From IMG/VR virus record IMGVR_UViG_3300032177_000026, positions 1 to 43,648 of that record: a stretch of 43,648 nucleotides of DNA; one strand, 5' to 3'. The translations under genes and the position numbers were made by a program. The DNA is from a virus. Within the stretch, counting starts at the first letter, position 1; each line of letters begins with the position of its first letter. Below are positions 20,745 through 29,295 of the stretch, in pieces. The notes under the pieces were generated by a model. The model saw nothing but the letters and a program-made list of their open reading frames with translations. It did not search any database and was not told the DNA's origin.

Positions 20745-21931
20745 TTGAAGTTGCGCTTGATAAAATAACTCCGTATTCAAAGAATGCTAAACAGCACCCA
20801 CGAAAACAAATCCAGCAAATAGCGGAGAGCATTAGAGAGTTTGGTTTCAACCAGCCCCTTGTGGTTGACAAAGACAATGTGATTATAGTTGGACATGGCA
20901 GATATGAAGCGGCTAAATTACTGAACCTTGACAAAGTGCCTGTATTAAAAGTTAATCTCTCCAAAAAGAAAGCCAAAGCATACCGATTAGCCGACAATAA
21001 ATTAAACGAATCAGAGTGGGATATGGAAATGGTTATAGAGGAATTGAAGGCGTTGGAAGATGAAGCTTTGAAAATGAATACTGGATTTGAGGATTTTATC
21101 CTGAACAATAGAAAGGATTTTATAACAGATCATTGGAACAACGATTTTTCAAATCCTGATGGTATTGATGAAAGATTAGGTTATTATGGAGGAAGTTTTT
21201 GGAAAGATTTAAGAAAAGAAAGTGCCGAAACTTGGAATTATTTTTTACCACTGCCATTTAACACAAAAGAAAATAGGTTAGGAGGAAATAGGCAAAAAAT
21301 TCGTTATTCAAGAACCAATCCATTAGAGATTGAAAGAATTGTAAAAACTTATATGCGTGAAGGAGATTACTTTTTAGAAAGTTGTGTTGGTTGGGCAACC
21401 TTTAGTAGGGTAGCAAAATTTTATGGTTACAATGGGGTGGGTGTAGATATTTGGGAAACAAGTTTAACTTATTGTGAAGAACAATTGAAAAAGATTCAAG
21501 GAACAGGAAAGGTAGAAATTAAAAAAATGGATGCTCTTAATTTGGAATTTCCAGATAATACTTTTGATTTTGTTTATTGTAATCCACCATTTTTTAATTT
21601 AGAGGGATATAAAAAAACGCCAGATGATTTATCAGTTAATAAAAGTTATGATGAATGGTTAGGAAAAATGAAGAAACTAACTTATGAATGTTATAGAGTT
21701 TTGAAGAATGATAAGTTGGCGGTATTTACAATGGCTGATTTTAGAGTTGGTGGATATTTAGTTGATGCCACAAATGAATGGATGAAGATTTCAAAAGAAG
21801 TTGGTTTTAAGTTATGGGATTATGTAGTAGCAGAAGTTAGAAGTATGAATCTTGCTCAAAGAAAAAAAGCTTACGAATTAAAGAGAACAGTTAAATGCCA
21901 CGAGAATGTTTTAGTTTTCAAAAAGCAATAA
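20741..21931 (+). CDS. ParB/Srx-domain DNA methyltransferase fusion
   Basis: 396 aa. The N-terminal ParB-like nuclease domain (about 1-100) shows ITPYSKNAKQHPRKQIQQIA, FNQPLVVDKDNVIIVGHGRY and AAKLLNLDKVPVLKVNLS. The C-terminal methyltransferase has a SAM pocket (YFLESCVGWATFSRVAKFYG, NGVGVDI) followed by NPPF in FVYCNPPFFNLEGY, the catalytic motif of amino-methyltransferases (adenine N6 or cytosine N4). Such fusions are common in phages and probably mark or protect phage DNA before packaging. It is the last gene before the terminase promoter. Confidence 0.85.
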   Translation: MIEVALDKITPYSKNAKQHPRKQIQQIAESIREFGFNQPLVVDKDNVIIVGHGRYEAAKLLNLDKVPVLKVNLSKKKAKAYRLADNKLNESEWDMEMVIEELKALEDEALKMNTGFEDFILNNRKDFITDHWNNDFSNPDGIDERLGYYGGSFWKDLRKESAETWNYFLPLPFNTKENRLGGNRQKIRYSRTNPLEIERIVKTYMREGDYFLESCVGWATFSRVAKFYGYNGVGVDIWETSLTYCEEQLKKIQGTGKVEIKKMDALNLEFPDNTFDFVYCNPPFFNLEGYKKTPDDLSVNKSYDEWLGKMKKLTYECYRVLKNDKLAVFTMADFRVGGYLVDATNEWMKISKEVGFKLWDYVVAEVRSMNLAQRKKAYELKRTVKCHENVLVFKKQ

Positions 21932-21943
21932 AAGTGTTATAAT
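21915..21943 (+). promoter_or_regulatory. Promoter for the packaging and head operon
   Basis: TATAAT 21938-21943 with TTTTCA (21915-21920) 17 nt upstream. ATG 21964 follows after a 20-nt leader, so this one is not leaderless. Confidence 0.5.
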
Positions 21944-21963
21944 TCAGGTATTCAACAGGTATT

Positions 21964-22284
21964 ATGGCAAACACAAAAGAAAACCTAGCTCCGACAATGT
22001 TTAAGAAAGGACAATCAGGCAATCCCAAAGGTAAACCTGTGGGCGCTTTATCAATGACCACAAAGATTAAAGAGTATTTGATGGAGCGTAATAAAGATGG
22101 AGAAACAAATGCCGATAAACTAAAAAGAGCTATTGTAATGAGGGCTATTGTGAAATCAGATGTTATGGCAAAAGAAATTTTGGATAGGGTGGATGGGAAA
22201 GTTGTTCAACCCTTTGAGGCAAATATCAAAGTGGAAAAGTTGGAGGAAATTCAAAAAGGACTTAAAGCTATTGCTGAAAAATGA
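21964..22284 (+). CDS. Terminase small subunit-like DNA-binding protein
   Basis: 106 aa. The start FKKGQSGNPKGKPVGALSMT is the hallmark of a phage family (DUF5681-like) found ahead of large terminase genes. A helical middle and a coiled end (VEKLEEIQKGLKAIAEK) follow, fitting an oligomeric DNA recogniser. It overlaps the large subunit gene by 4 nt. It would select phage DNA for packaging. Confidence 0.75.
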   Translation: MANTKENLAPTMFKKGQSGNPKGKPVGALSMTTKIKEYLMERNKDGETNADKLKRAIVMRAIVKSDVMAKEILDRVDGKVVQPFEANIKVEKLEEIQKGLKAIAEK

Positions 22285-23672
22285 ACGAGGTTAAAGAATT
22301 AGTAAAAAAGTTATATAAGAATTATCAAGGACAACCTTTTGAATTGACTGAGGGGCAATCAGAAATCTTTGAGATTATATTCAAACGGAAATATCCACGC
22401 ACGCAAACAATCAGCTACACGCAATACGGCAAGAGTGAAACGGTATCAATGGCTGTGCTAACACGAATTACAACCTATCCTGAAAAGTGGGCTTTGGTAG
22501 CACCTTCAAACAAAAAAGCGAGGATTATAATGGGCGACATCCTTCAGCACACTTTTGACAATGAATACACAATGGCGATGTTTGAGGTAGAAAAAGGTGA
22601 AAGTATTGATAGAATTAGGCGAGAACGAAGTAAGGAGAGAATGACTTATCGGCATCCTAATAAAACCATTGGCGAAGTGTTTACGCTTTCAAGCGAGGGT
22701 AAAAGGACAAAAGATTTGTTAGACGCTTTGATGGGTTTCGGTGCGCCAAATGTGATAATTGATGAAAGTTCTTTGATAGATGACATCCAATACGCTGGTA
22801 TTTTTAGAATGCTAGGCGGGCATAAAGATAATTTCTTATTTGAAATTGGTAATCCATTGAGACGCAATCATTTTCTCCGCACTTCTCTTGACCCGTCTTA
22901 CCACCACTTGAACATTGATTGCGAGCAAGGAATAAGAGAGGGTAGAATATCAAGAGAATTTATTGAGGAGATGAGAAATAAACCAATGTTTGCTCAACTT
23001 TATGATAATAAGTTTCCACCGCAAGACGCTATTGATACTTCTGGTTTTTCACCACTTTACACAGAGGACTTTTTGAAAGGTAAAATTGGAAAGCAAATTG
23101 ATATTTTTGGCGATGAACGATTGGGTGTGGATATAGCAGGTGAAGGTTCAAACTATTCAGTAATTGTTTTGCGGGGGCATAACGGGGCAAGGATTTTGTA
23201 TAAGGAGCACAATCCTGACACAATGAATTTTGTCGGTGTGATACTTCAAACTTGGAAAGAACATCGCAATGCGAGGATTTATCTTGATAAGGTCGGCATT
23301 GGAAAAGGTGTTTATGACCGATTGATGGAGATGCTGGAGTTAGAAGGAAAACTAATTGGAGTTTCGGCTGGCACAAGTGCTGACAAAGACGAGTTTTATA
23401 ATAAACGAGCCGAAATGTTTTGGCGACAAAAGGAATGGCTACAAACGGCAGAGTTAGAAGGAAATGATTGGTTGGACTTATTGGATGTGAGGTATAAAAT
23501 ACAATCAGATAAAAAGGTCAAGATAAAATCAAAAGACGAAATGATAAAAGATAACATTCAAAGTCCTGATGTCGCTGATGCTCTATCACTTACTTTTTAT
23601 GATTTACCATTTCAATCAAGTGGGGTCAAAGTATATTTACCACAATGGAAAGGGTATAATAAATTGAAATGA
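22281..23672 (+). CDS. terL: Terminase large subunit
   Basis: 463 aa. The N-terminal ATPase has an atypical Walker A (YTQYGKSETVS, about residue 47), ALVAPSNKKARIIM and Walker B VIIDESSLIDD (about 158). The C-terminal RNase H-like nuclease shows GVDIAGEGSNYSVIVLRG, a second acid in IYLDKVGIGKGVYD and DVADALSLTFYD near the end. It powers DNA translocation into the prohead and cuts concatemers. It overlaps both neighbours by 4 nt. Confidence 0.92.
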   Translation: MNEVKELVKKLYKNYQGQPFELTEGQSEIFEIIFKRKYPRTQTISYTQYGKSETVSMAVLTRITTYPEKWALVAPSNKKARIIMGDILQHTFDNEYTMAMFEVEKGESIDRIRRERSKERMTYRHPNKTIGEVFTLSSEGKRTKDLLDALMGFGAPNVIIDESSLIDDIQYAGIFRMLGGHKDNFLFEIGNPLRRNHFLRTSLDPSYHHLNIDCEQGIREGRISREFIEEMRNKPMFAQLYDNKFPPQDAIDTSGFSPLYTEDFLKGKIGKQIDIFGDERLGVDIAGEGSNYSVIVLRGHNGARILYKEHNPDTMNFVGVILQTWKEHRNARIYLDKVGIGKGVYDRLMEMLELEGKLIGVSAGTSADKDEFYNKRAEMFWRQKEWLQTAELEGNDWLDLLDVRYKIQSDKKVKIKSKDEMIKDNIQSPDVADALSLTFYDLPFQSSGVKVYLPQWKGYNKLK

Positions 23673-24097
23673 GCAAAGTAGAAATCAAACCAATTAAGGA
23701 CGCGCCTAACCTTAAAGAACTTATTGATAAATTTGGTGTCAATGAAGACGAATTGATTGTCGCTTACGGCAATGTGATTTATAGTCCACCAAAAGGAATG
23801 TCAAAGGATTTATTAGTTCACGAGATGGTTCATTGTGAACGGCAAGGTTTTGCTAATGACTCGGCTAAAAGATGGTGGGAACTTTATATGTCCGACAAAA
23901 AGTTTCGCCTCGCAGAGGAAGTTATAGCTTACCAAAAACAATTTCAATTTTGCTGTGATGTTTGGAAGGATAGAAACAAACGAACTAAAATACTCTTTGC
24001 TATGGCAAAAGAATTGTCATCGGAAATGTATGGAAACCTTTGTTCACAATTAGAGGCAAGGTTGTGGATAACTGGTAAAATGAAATCTGTGGTATAA
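23669..24097 (+). CDS. HExxH metallopeptidase-like protein
   Basis: 142 aa. SKDLLVHEMVHCERQGFAND carries HEMVH, the zinc site of HExxH peptidases; a further Glu in FRLAEEVIAYQKQFQF could be the third ligand. Small HExxH proteins of this type occur next to head genes in phages. It may mature head proteins or act on host protein; substrate unknown. Its last codons (GTG GTA TAA) overlap the -10 box of the portal gene. Confidence 0.7.
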   Translation: MSKVEIKPIKDAPNLKELIDKFGVNEDELIVAYGNVIYSPPKGMSKDLLVHEMVHCERQGFANDSAKRWWELYMSDKKFRLAEEVIAYQKQFQFCCDVWKDRNKRTKILFAMAKELSSEMYGNLCSQLEARLWITGKMKSVV

Positions 24098-24098
24098 T
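24090..24098 (+). promoter_or_regulatory. Extended -10 promoter of the portal gene, spanning a stop codon
   Basis: TGG-TATAAT with TATAAT at 24093-24098; the peptidase stop TAA lies inside it. ATG 24107 follows 8 nt later. A DnaA box on the minus strand lies at 24063-24071. Confidence 0.6.
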
Positions 24099-24106
24099 TG
24101 TATTCA

Positions 24107-26017
24107 ATGTTAATAAGCGACTATTTTCAAAAGGATAAAGTTTCTCTCTATCAGCCCTCGTCTGATGTGATTCAACTTACGCAAATTTCAAAAGAGAATT
24201 ACGCGCGTGGTTATGAAATAATTCATAGCGCTTTTCCGGAACTAAACGACCGAAGCGTGATTGATGATGAACAGAACGGCAAAAAGATATTCAACGCTTA
24301 TGTGGATGAATCAACTCTTGACCCATCTGAAGCGTGGAAGTGGAAAGGCACACGGAGCGCCGCTAGGAATGCGGCTGTGGCAATGCATGCTCAACTAACT
24401 GCAGGTTTCCTCTTTCCGGCAGTATCAGCTCAAGATGAAAATGATATGGAGGATAGAGCTGTTGGTGATTTTATGAGAGAATTATTGGTTTGGATGGGAG
24501 AGAATTCAAACTACAGGACATCATTCATTCAAGTGGTTATGGGAATGCTTACAAATCCAGTTACTTATCTTGGTGCTGAATATGCTGAAGTATTACAAAA
24601 GATTCGTCAAAAGACCGACAATGGTTATGAAATCAAAGAAGTGTTAGATGAAGAACTTTCAGGATTTAGAGCTCCGGTATATAGTTCATCTGATATTCTT
24701 ATCACGAATGCTTATGTCCAAAACATCCAACAACAAACTTGTGTGATTAAACAGAGATACTTAGATTACAACGATGCTCAAAAGAAATACGGAACTCACG
24801 AGAATTGGCAGTATGTCCAGAGAGGAGTCAATACTATTTTTAATGAAACAGATGGTTTATTTTATGATGTCTTTGATGCTGATAACCCTGACTTAGTAAA
24901 GGAAACAACCTTAATGTGGAGAAGTGATGACGCAGAGGTTACTTTCTTAGGCGGTGTGTATATGGGAAATGAAAATGTGGAACACAATCCGATGACTCAC
25001 CGAGATGTCAAAGGTCAGCCAAAGTATGATGTTATTCCTTTTGGATATTATAGAATCTCAGAGCATTTCTTTTATTATAAATCCCTGATGTCTTCACTCC
25101 AATGGGATGATGCTTTACTTGATGAGATGTATCGCTCAGTTATGAATAGGGAGTTCCTTGATTTGTTTCCGCCAATATCAATAGCAGGTGAAGAGAAAGT
25201 AGACACTCAAGTTATTTTTCCTGGTGCTCAATTCGTAACACCGAATAAGGACACAAAAGTTTCAACATTACTTCCCCCTTCACAAAGTAATAAATACTCC
25301 GCATTAGCAGCAATAGAGAGTTCAATTCGTGAAGGTTCAGTCAATGAAGTTAGTATGGGACAATTACCACAAGATGCTTCAACGAAGGCAACAGCTATTG
25401 TCCAAGCTACTCAAAGTGCTAGGACTCTTCTAAAAGGAGTAGGCAGGACATTAGGTGAATCAATAATTCAATTCGGTCAACTAATGGTAAATATCGCAGT
25501 AAGACATCTATCAGTTCCGCAAGTTCAGGAGATAACTGGTGGTGGATTCAAAACAAGATATGCTCAATTCGTTTTACCTAATAGAGTATCAAAAGGAAAG
25601 GCAGTAGGTAAGATTCTGAAATTTGATGGTGACTTGGTTGGTAAAAAGATGACAGATAAGGAAATTGAAATGGAGAATGTTAAACTTGCCGAACAAGCTG
25701 GTTATCCAGATGAAAAATCTAGTATAATGGTAATGAATCCAGAGATGGCATCACGAATGAAATATCTTATCTCATTTGACCCAGAGGAAATGTTTGTAAA
25801 CAACCAACAACAGATGCAAATGATTTGGCAGAATATGTATGGTCAATTACGGCAAGATCCACTAGTAGACGCAGAAGTTCTTGTCCGTGAATACTTATAT
25901 GCGTTCTTTAAGAGTAAAGGTGAGGATTTGATTAACAAGAATCCGCAGGTTCCGGAGGGAGTGTCGGGAGGAACTAAAATGCCAACACCTGTTCCGAGTC
26001 AGGTGGGTGTGGTATAA
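24107..26017 (+). CDS. Portal protein (head-tail connector, podovirus type)
   Basis: 636 aa from ATG 24107; the frame is open to TTG 24098. Blocks typical of T7-like connectors are seen: WKWKGTRSAARNAAVAMHAQ, LTAGFLFPAV, EDRAVGDFMRELLVWMGENS, FIQVVMGMLTNPVTYLG, MYRSVMNREFLDLFPPISIA and a Gln-rich C-terminus (VNNQQQMQMIWQNMYGQLRQ). The ring forms the DNA entry pore of the head and the docking site for the terminase and tail. Large size fits this family. Its end also carries GTG GTA TAA over a -10 box. Confidence 0.85.
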   Translation: MLISDYFQKDKVSLYQPSSDVIQLTQISKENYARGYEIIHSAFPELNDRSVIDDEQNGKKIFNAYVDESTLDPSEAWKWKGTRSAARNAAVAMHAQLTAGFLFPAVSAQDENDMEDRAVGDFMRELLVWMGENSNYRTSFIQVVMGMLTNPVTYLGAEYAEVLQKIRQKTDNGYEIKEVLDEELSGFRAPVYSSSDILITNAYVQNIQQQTCVIKQRYLDYNDAQKKYGTHENWQYVQRGVNTIFNETDGLFYDVFDADNPDLVKETTLMWRSDDAEVTFLGGVYMGNENVEHNPMTHRDVKGQPKYDVIPFGYYRISEHFFYYKSLMSSLQWDDALLDEMYRSVMNREFLDLFPPISIAGEEKVDTQVIFPGAQFVTPNKDTKVSTLLPPSQSNKYSALAAIESSIREGSVNEVSMGQLPQDASTKATAIVQATQSARTLLKGVGRTLGESIIQFGQLMVNIAVRHLSVPQVQEITGGGFKTRYAQFVLPNRVSKGKAVGKILKFDGDLVGKKMTDKEIEMENVKLAEQAGYPDEKSSIMVMNPEMASRMKYLISFDPEEMFVNNQQQMQMIWQNMYGQLRQDPLVDAEVLVREYLYAFFKSKGEDLINKNPQVPEGVSGGTKMPTPVPSQVGVV

Positions 26018-26019
26018 TT
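26011..26019 (+). promoter_or_regulatory. Extended -10 promoter at the end of the portal gene
   Basis: TGG-TATAAT overlaps the portal stop. The next ATG, 26043, is 23 nt away, so this transcript has an AT-rich leader. Confidence 0.5.
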
Positions 26020-26042
26020 ATATTATTAGTTAATTATCTAAA

Positions 26043-26438
26043 ATGAAATCAGTAGAATTTGTAGAGAAAGTGCTTAAAGACCTTGGAGTTAGAATGGAGA
26101 ATGAGGAAAAAGTAGATCGAGCTGTTAATGGTATGGCAACTTCAAGAGGTAGAGTTGATGGAGTAGGAGAAAGTGCTACCTCAGAAGTTATTTTAGCAAA
26201 ATACGACCAACTAGGTGGATACATCACAAAAGGAGGTTTCAAAGTTAAGAATGGTTGTTTCTTTGATGCTGTGTCAAAAGCACCGGTTAAGAAACCAGTT
26301 GTATTTTTGATTAAAGTAAACGGTGAAGTAGTAGAGCAGGTTGAAGATGCCCCAGAACCAATAGAGGTTAAGGTGGCCAAAAAGGTAGAATTAGAGAAAA
26401 GAGAAAAGAAATCACGAAAGGTTAGAGACGAAGAATAA
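26043..26438 (+). CDS. 131-aa hypothetical virion-region protein
   Basis: MKSVEFVEKVLKDLGVRMEN, ATSEVILAKYDQLGGYITKG and GGFKVKNGCFFDAVSKAPVK form a compact first part; the last third is a Glu/Lys-rich helix (VKVAKKVELEKREKKSRKVR). No family is recognised. Its position between portal and scaffold suggests a head-assembly accessory. Confidence 0.6.
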   Translation: MKSVEFVEKVLKDLGVRMENEEKVDRAVNGMATSRGRVDGVGESATSEVILAKYDQLGGYITKGGFKVKNGCFFDAVSKAPVKKPVVFLIKVNGEVVEQVEDAPEPIEVKVAKKVELEKREKKSRKVRDEE

Positions 26439-26440
26439 AA

Positions 26441-26821
26441 ATGAAAGTTTCTTTGACAAAATTAGCTTTGTGGATAATCAAACACTGCTCAAATGAAGAG
26501 ACAAGGATAATGGTATTGAATGAAGCGGTTAAACACTTATTCTATACTGTTTCCCTTGATGATATCCTCAAAGTAAACCCAGACGGAACAATTCAGTTTG
26601 AAGGTAAGACAATGGACTCATCTTACAGAAAAGAGTTACGAGAACAGGCTAATCTTTTAGAGAATCTTCTTTTGTGGAAGGTGATCAACAAAGATATAAC
26701 CTATCAGTTGCAGAAGAAAATGTTCAATGAAGCAGTGATAAATAACGATGTGGTCTGGGGTAAGTTATTAACTTTTCTCTGGGATATTATTAAACAAAGA
26801 ATATCTCAGCTTAAAAAGTAG
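26441..26821 (+). CDS. 126-aa hypothetical head-region protein
   Basis: Helical throughout: MKVSLTKLALWIIKHCSNEE, LDDILKVNPDGTIQFEGKTM and LREQANLLENLLLWKVINKD. No catalytic motif. It starts 2 nt after the previous gene. A conserved small phage protein of unknown function is the likely class; a head-assembly role is inferred from position. Confidence 0.6.
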   Translation: MKVSLTKLALWIIKHCSNEETRIMVLNEAVKHLFYTVSLDDILKVNPDGTIQFEGKTMDSSYRKELREQANLLENLLLWKVINKDITYQLQKKMFNEAVINNDVVWGKLLTFLWDIIKQRISQLKK

Positions 26822-26887
26822 TCCCACAGGAGTAATCCTGATGTTCACTAGGCGAACTTTACTAGATGTTTAATAGAACTTAAAACT

Positions 26888-27604
26888 ATGACAGAAGAAG
26901 AAAAGGTTGCGGCGGAAGCCAAAACCAAAGAGGAAGCAGAGGCAAAAGCCAAAGCTGAATCTGAAGGACAGAATAGTTCTTCACAAAATAATACTGATAT
27001 TGAAGCGGCGTTAAAAGCTGAACGCGAAAGGCGAGAAAAAGCCGAGCGTGATTTAGAAGCAACCCGCCAAAAAGCAAGAGAACGGATTGAGGAAAAAAAG
27101 CGAATTGAAGGTCAATCAAGTAATGACGAACCTTTGACTCGTGAAAGTATGCGTGCTTTATTAGATGAGGAACGTGAGGCTGTTCGTAAAGAAATGCGAA
27201 TGGAACATGTTCGCGAAATAGCGACAAAACTTTCTAAATCTGATTCTGAAGCGGAACTGGTTGTTGAGGTGTGGAAGAATCGCACTTTAGCCGGAACGCT
27301 TGATGAACAGATTGAGGAAGCTTACGCAATCGCAACTCATAAAAAAGTATTAGCACAAGCAAACGAACTCAAACGAGCTCTAGCTAATAAGAATGGTGTG
27401 GTTACAGATGGCGCAAATGCCCAAAGAAAACCAATGGCTGGCGAAGCTCCAGAACTACCAGTTGCAGATAAGTCGGTTGTAACTGGCATGGTTTGGGACA
27501 ATGCCAGAGGCGCATATCGAAAGATAATAGCAGGCGGCACAAAAGTTTTCTTTGTTTCAAAAGATTTGAAAAAGCGTTGGGTTGAAGACGCTCCGAAAAA
27601 ATAG
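26888..27604 (+). CDS. Scaffold-like protein
   Basis: 238 aa. The N-terminal two thirds are charged, coiled-coil-forming Ala/Glu/Lys sequence (EEEKVAAEAKTKEEAEAKAK, RERREKAERDLEATRQKARE). The C-terminal part is more structured (VTGMVWDNARGAYRKIIAGG, FVSKDLKKRWVEDAPKK) and may contact the coat protein. Composition and position just before the decoration and capsid genes fit a head scaffold. A 66-nt gap before it holds small hairpins (CAGGA/TCCTG). Confidence 0.65.
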   Translation: MTEEEKVAAEAKTKEEAEAKAKAESEGQNSSSQNNTDIEAALKAERERREKAERDLEATRQKARERIEEKKRIEGQSSNDEPLTRESMRALLDEEREAVRKEMRMEHVREIATKLSKSDSEAELVVEVWKNRTLAGTLDEQIEEAYAIATHKKVLAQANELKRALANKNGVVTDGANAQRKPMAGEAPELPVADKSVVTGMVWDNARGAYRKIIAGGTKVFFVSKDLKKRWVEDAPKK

Positions 27605-27612
27605 CTTCGAAA

Positions 27613-27643
27613 TCAGTATTGTCATTATTATTAACAATACTGA
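27613..27643 (+). promoter_or_regulatory. 10-bp hairpin just before the first decoration gene
   Basis: TCAGTATTGT 27613-27622 pairs perfectly with ACAATACTGA 27634-27643; the loop is 11 nt. It ends 2 nt before ATG 27646. No T-run follows, so it probably stabilises the mRNA or controls translation. Confidence 0.6.
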
Positions 27644-27645
27644 AT

Positions 27646-28158
27646 ATGTCTTCTACAAGAATTGATATTGAGGTAATTGGTGTATCAGCAGTTCAAAAGC
27701 ATCGTGTCGCAGGTAGCGCTACGAGGTTTTACGCTGGTGAACCGTTGAATATGACTGGAACATATAGTTCTGGTGTGTCTTCGGTTAACTCCGTTTCTCA
27801 AATGGCAGATGCCAAACCGGTTATCGGAACGGATAACTTTGTTGGTATTGCCGCTCAAGACGCTCCAGTAGGAACAGACACAACGGTAGATGCTGATTGG
27901 GTGGATGTTATTGAAGTTCTTCCTAACTTCACCCGACTACGCGCTAAAGCCAAGACAGCGGCCAGTGTAGACACCCTTTCTGAATTGGTTGGTGTTCTAT
28001 TTGACCAAGTGCTCTTTGACTTAACTTTAACGGTTTATACCATTGATGAAACAGCTGCAGCAGATACAAGTGGTTTGACTATTAAGGGTGGTATTTGGGA
28101 AAAGAGCCTCGTTGATGTAACAGTTGATCCGAGAGCAATGCGTGCGGATATTAGTTAA
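27646..28158 (+). CDS. Head decoration-like protein, copy 1
   Basis: 170 aa from ATG 27646; the frame is open to 27619. A beta-rich protein (SSTRIDIEVIGVSAVQKHRV, GSATRFYAGEPLN, FVGIAAQDAPVGTDTTV, GGIWEKSLVDVTVDPRAMRA). It is a paralogue of the next gene, about 60% identical by eye. The TRFYAGEPLN and VGIAAQDAP blocks look like head decoration or stabilising proteins placed between scaffold and capsid genes. This is inferred from size, beta content and position. Confidence 0.6.
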   Translation: MSSTRIDIEVIGVSAVQKHRVAGSATRFYAGEPLNMTGTYSSGVSSVNSVSQMADAKPVIGTDNFVGIAAQDAPVGTDTTVDADWVDVIEVLPNFTRLRAKAKTAASVDTLSELVGVLFDQVLFDLTLTVYTIDETAAADTSGLTIKGGIWEKSLVDVTVDPRAMRADIS

Positions 28159-28169
28159 ACTTAAAAAAT

Positions 28170-28703
28170 ATGAGCTCAACCAAGATTGACATTGAAGTGA
28201 TTGGAGCATCAGGCACTCAGAAACACCGCGTGGCAGCTTCGGCAACTAGATTTTATGCTGGCGAACCTCTCAACTTAGCGGCAATGACTTATACTTCTGG
28301 TGTATCGGATATAAATACAGTCACACAGGCGGCAGATGGAACTCCGGTAATTGCTACTGATACTTCAGGCACACAAGCATCATTTGTGGGTGTTGCTGCT
28401 GAAGATGCACCAGTTGGTTCTGATACTACAGTTGATGCAGGCTGGGTTACTGTTACTGAGCCGATTGCTCACTTCACGAGATTACGCTCTAAGGCAAAAA
28501 CTGCCGCGTCTTGTGATACTCTTTCTGAACTCATTGGACTTATCTATGATGTCTACTTATTCGATCTCACATCAACAGTCTTCACTTTTGATGCGGCAGG
28601 TGCGGATACGGGAGGTCTAAGGTGTGTCGGTGGAATTTGGGAAAAGAGTATGCTTGATGTGGTGGTAGATGCTAGAGCAATGAGGGTGGATATAACGACT
28701 TAG
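28170..28703 (+). CDS. Head decoration-like protein, copy 2
   Basis: 177 aa. It aligns along its whole length with the gene at 27646 (SSTKIDIEVIGASGTQKHRV, SATRFYAGEPLN, FVGVAAEDAPVGSDTTV, GGIWEKSMLDVVVDARAMRV), with small insertions near residue 65. The tandem pair arose by duplication and has diverged in codons as well as residues, so it is not recent. Two versions may occupy different capsid sites. HNH gene 2 follows. Confidence 0.6.
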   Translation: MSSTKIDIEVIGASGTQKHRVAASATRFYAGEPLNLAAMTYTSGVSDINTVTQAADGTPVIATDTSGTQASFVGVAAEDAPVGSDTTVDAGWVTVTEPIAHFTRLRSKAKTAASCDTLSELIGLIYDVYLFDLTSTVFTFDAAGADTGGLRCVGGIWEKSMLDVVVDARAMRVDITT

Positions 28704-28724
28704 AAATTGTTAATTATTCTTAAT

Positions 28725-29285
28725 ATGCCTAGACCTTGGAATAAGGGTTTGAAAATAGGAGAGACACATCCTCAAATAGGTTTTCAGAAAGGGAATAAAA
28801 ATTATGAAGACCCAAGAGTCAAAGCGACTCAATTCAAAAAAGGGAATAGTGTTTCGCCCCAAACTCAATTTCAGAAAGGTAAAGAGGTGTGGAATAAAGG
28901 TAAAAAAGGGCGGTTGAAACATACCGAGGAATGGAAACAACAGAGAAGTAAAGCAATGTCAGGTGAAAATCATCCAATGTGGAAAGGCGGTTTAGCATTT
29001 AGAAAACCAAACGAAAAAAAACACCTATCCAGTAAATATATGGGTTGGGTTGGGTCAGTGAAAAGTCGTGATGGTTGGAAATGTAAAATTGCAAATAGTG
29101 ATTGTAATGGAAGATTAGAAGCTCATCACATCTTAAATTGGACTGATTATCCAGAACTTCGTTATGAAATAAATAATGGTATAACATTATGCCAAGCTCA
29201 TCATCCTAAAAAATGGGCAAAAGAAAAGGAACTTATCTCAACTTTTCAAGAATTAGTTTCTCCTTCAAATGTTTTACTAGTTTAA
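28725..29285 (+). CDS. HNH homing endonuclease with NUMOD3 motifs (HNH 2)
   Basis: 186 aa from ATG 28725 (MPRPWNKGLKIGETHPQIGF). NUMOD-like FKKGNS/FQKGK repeats and GKKGRLKHTEEWKQQRSKAM precede an HNH core (CKIANSDCNGRLEAHHILNW, NNGITLCQAHHPKK). The core is close to HNH 1. It lies between the decoration genes and the major capsid gene, 10 nt before the capsid TTG start. The sequence AAATTGTTAAT lies upstream of both HNH 1 (2014) and HNH 2 (28704), suggesting a shared target or shared element end. Confidence 0.85.
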   Translation: MPRPWNKGLKIGETHPQIGFQKGNKNYEDPRVKATQFKKGNSVSPQTQFQKGKEVWNKGKKGRLKHTEEWKQQRSKAMSGENHPMWKGGLAFRKPNEKKHLSSKYMGWVGSVKSRDGWKCKIANSDCNGRLEAHHILNWTDYPELRYEINNGITLCQAHHPKKWAKEKELISTFQELVSPSNVLLV

Positions 29286-29295
29286 TTCTACTAAT

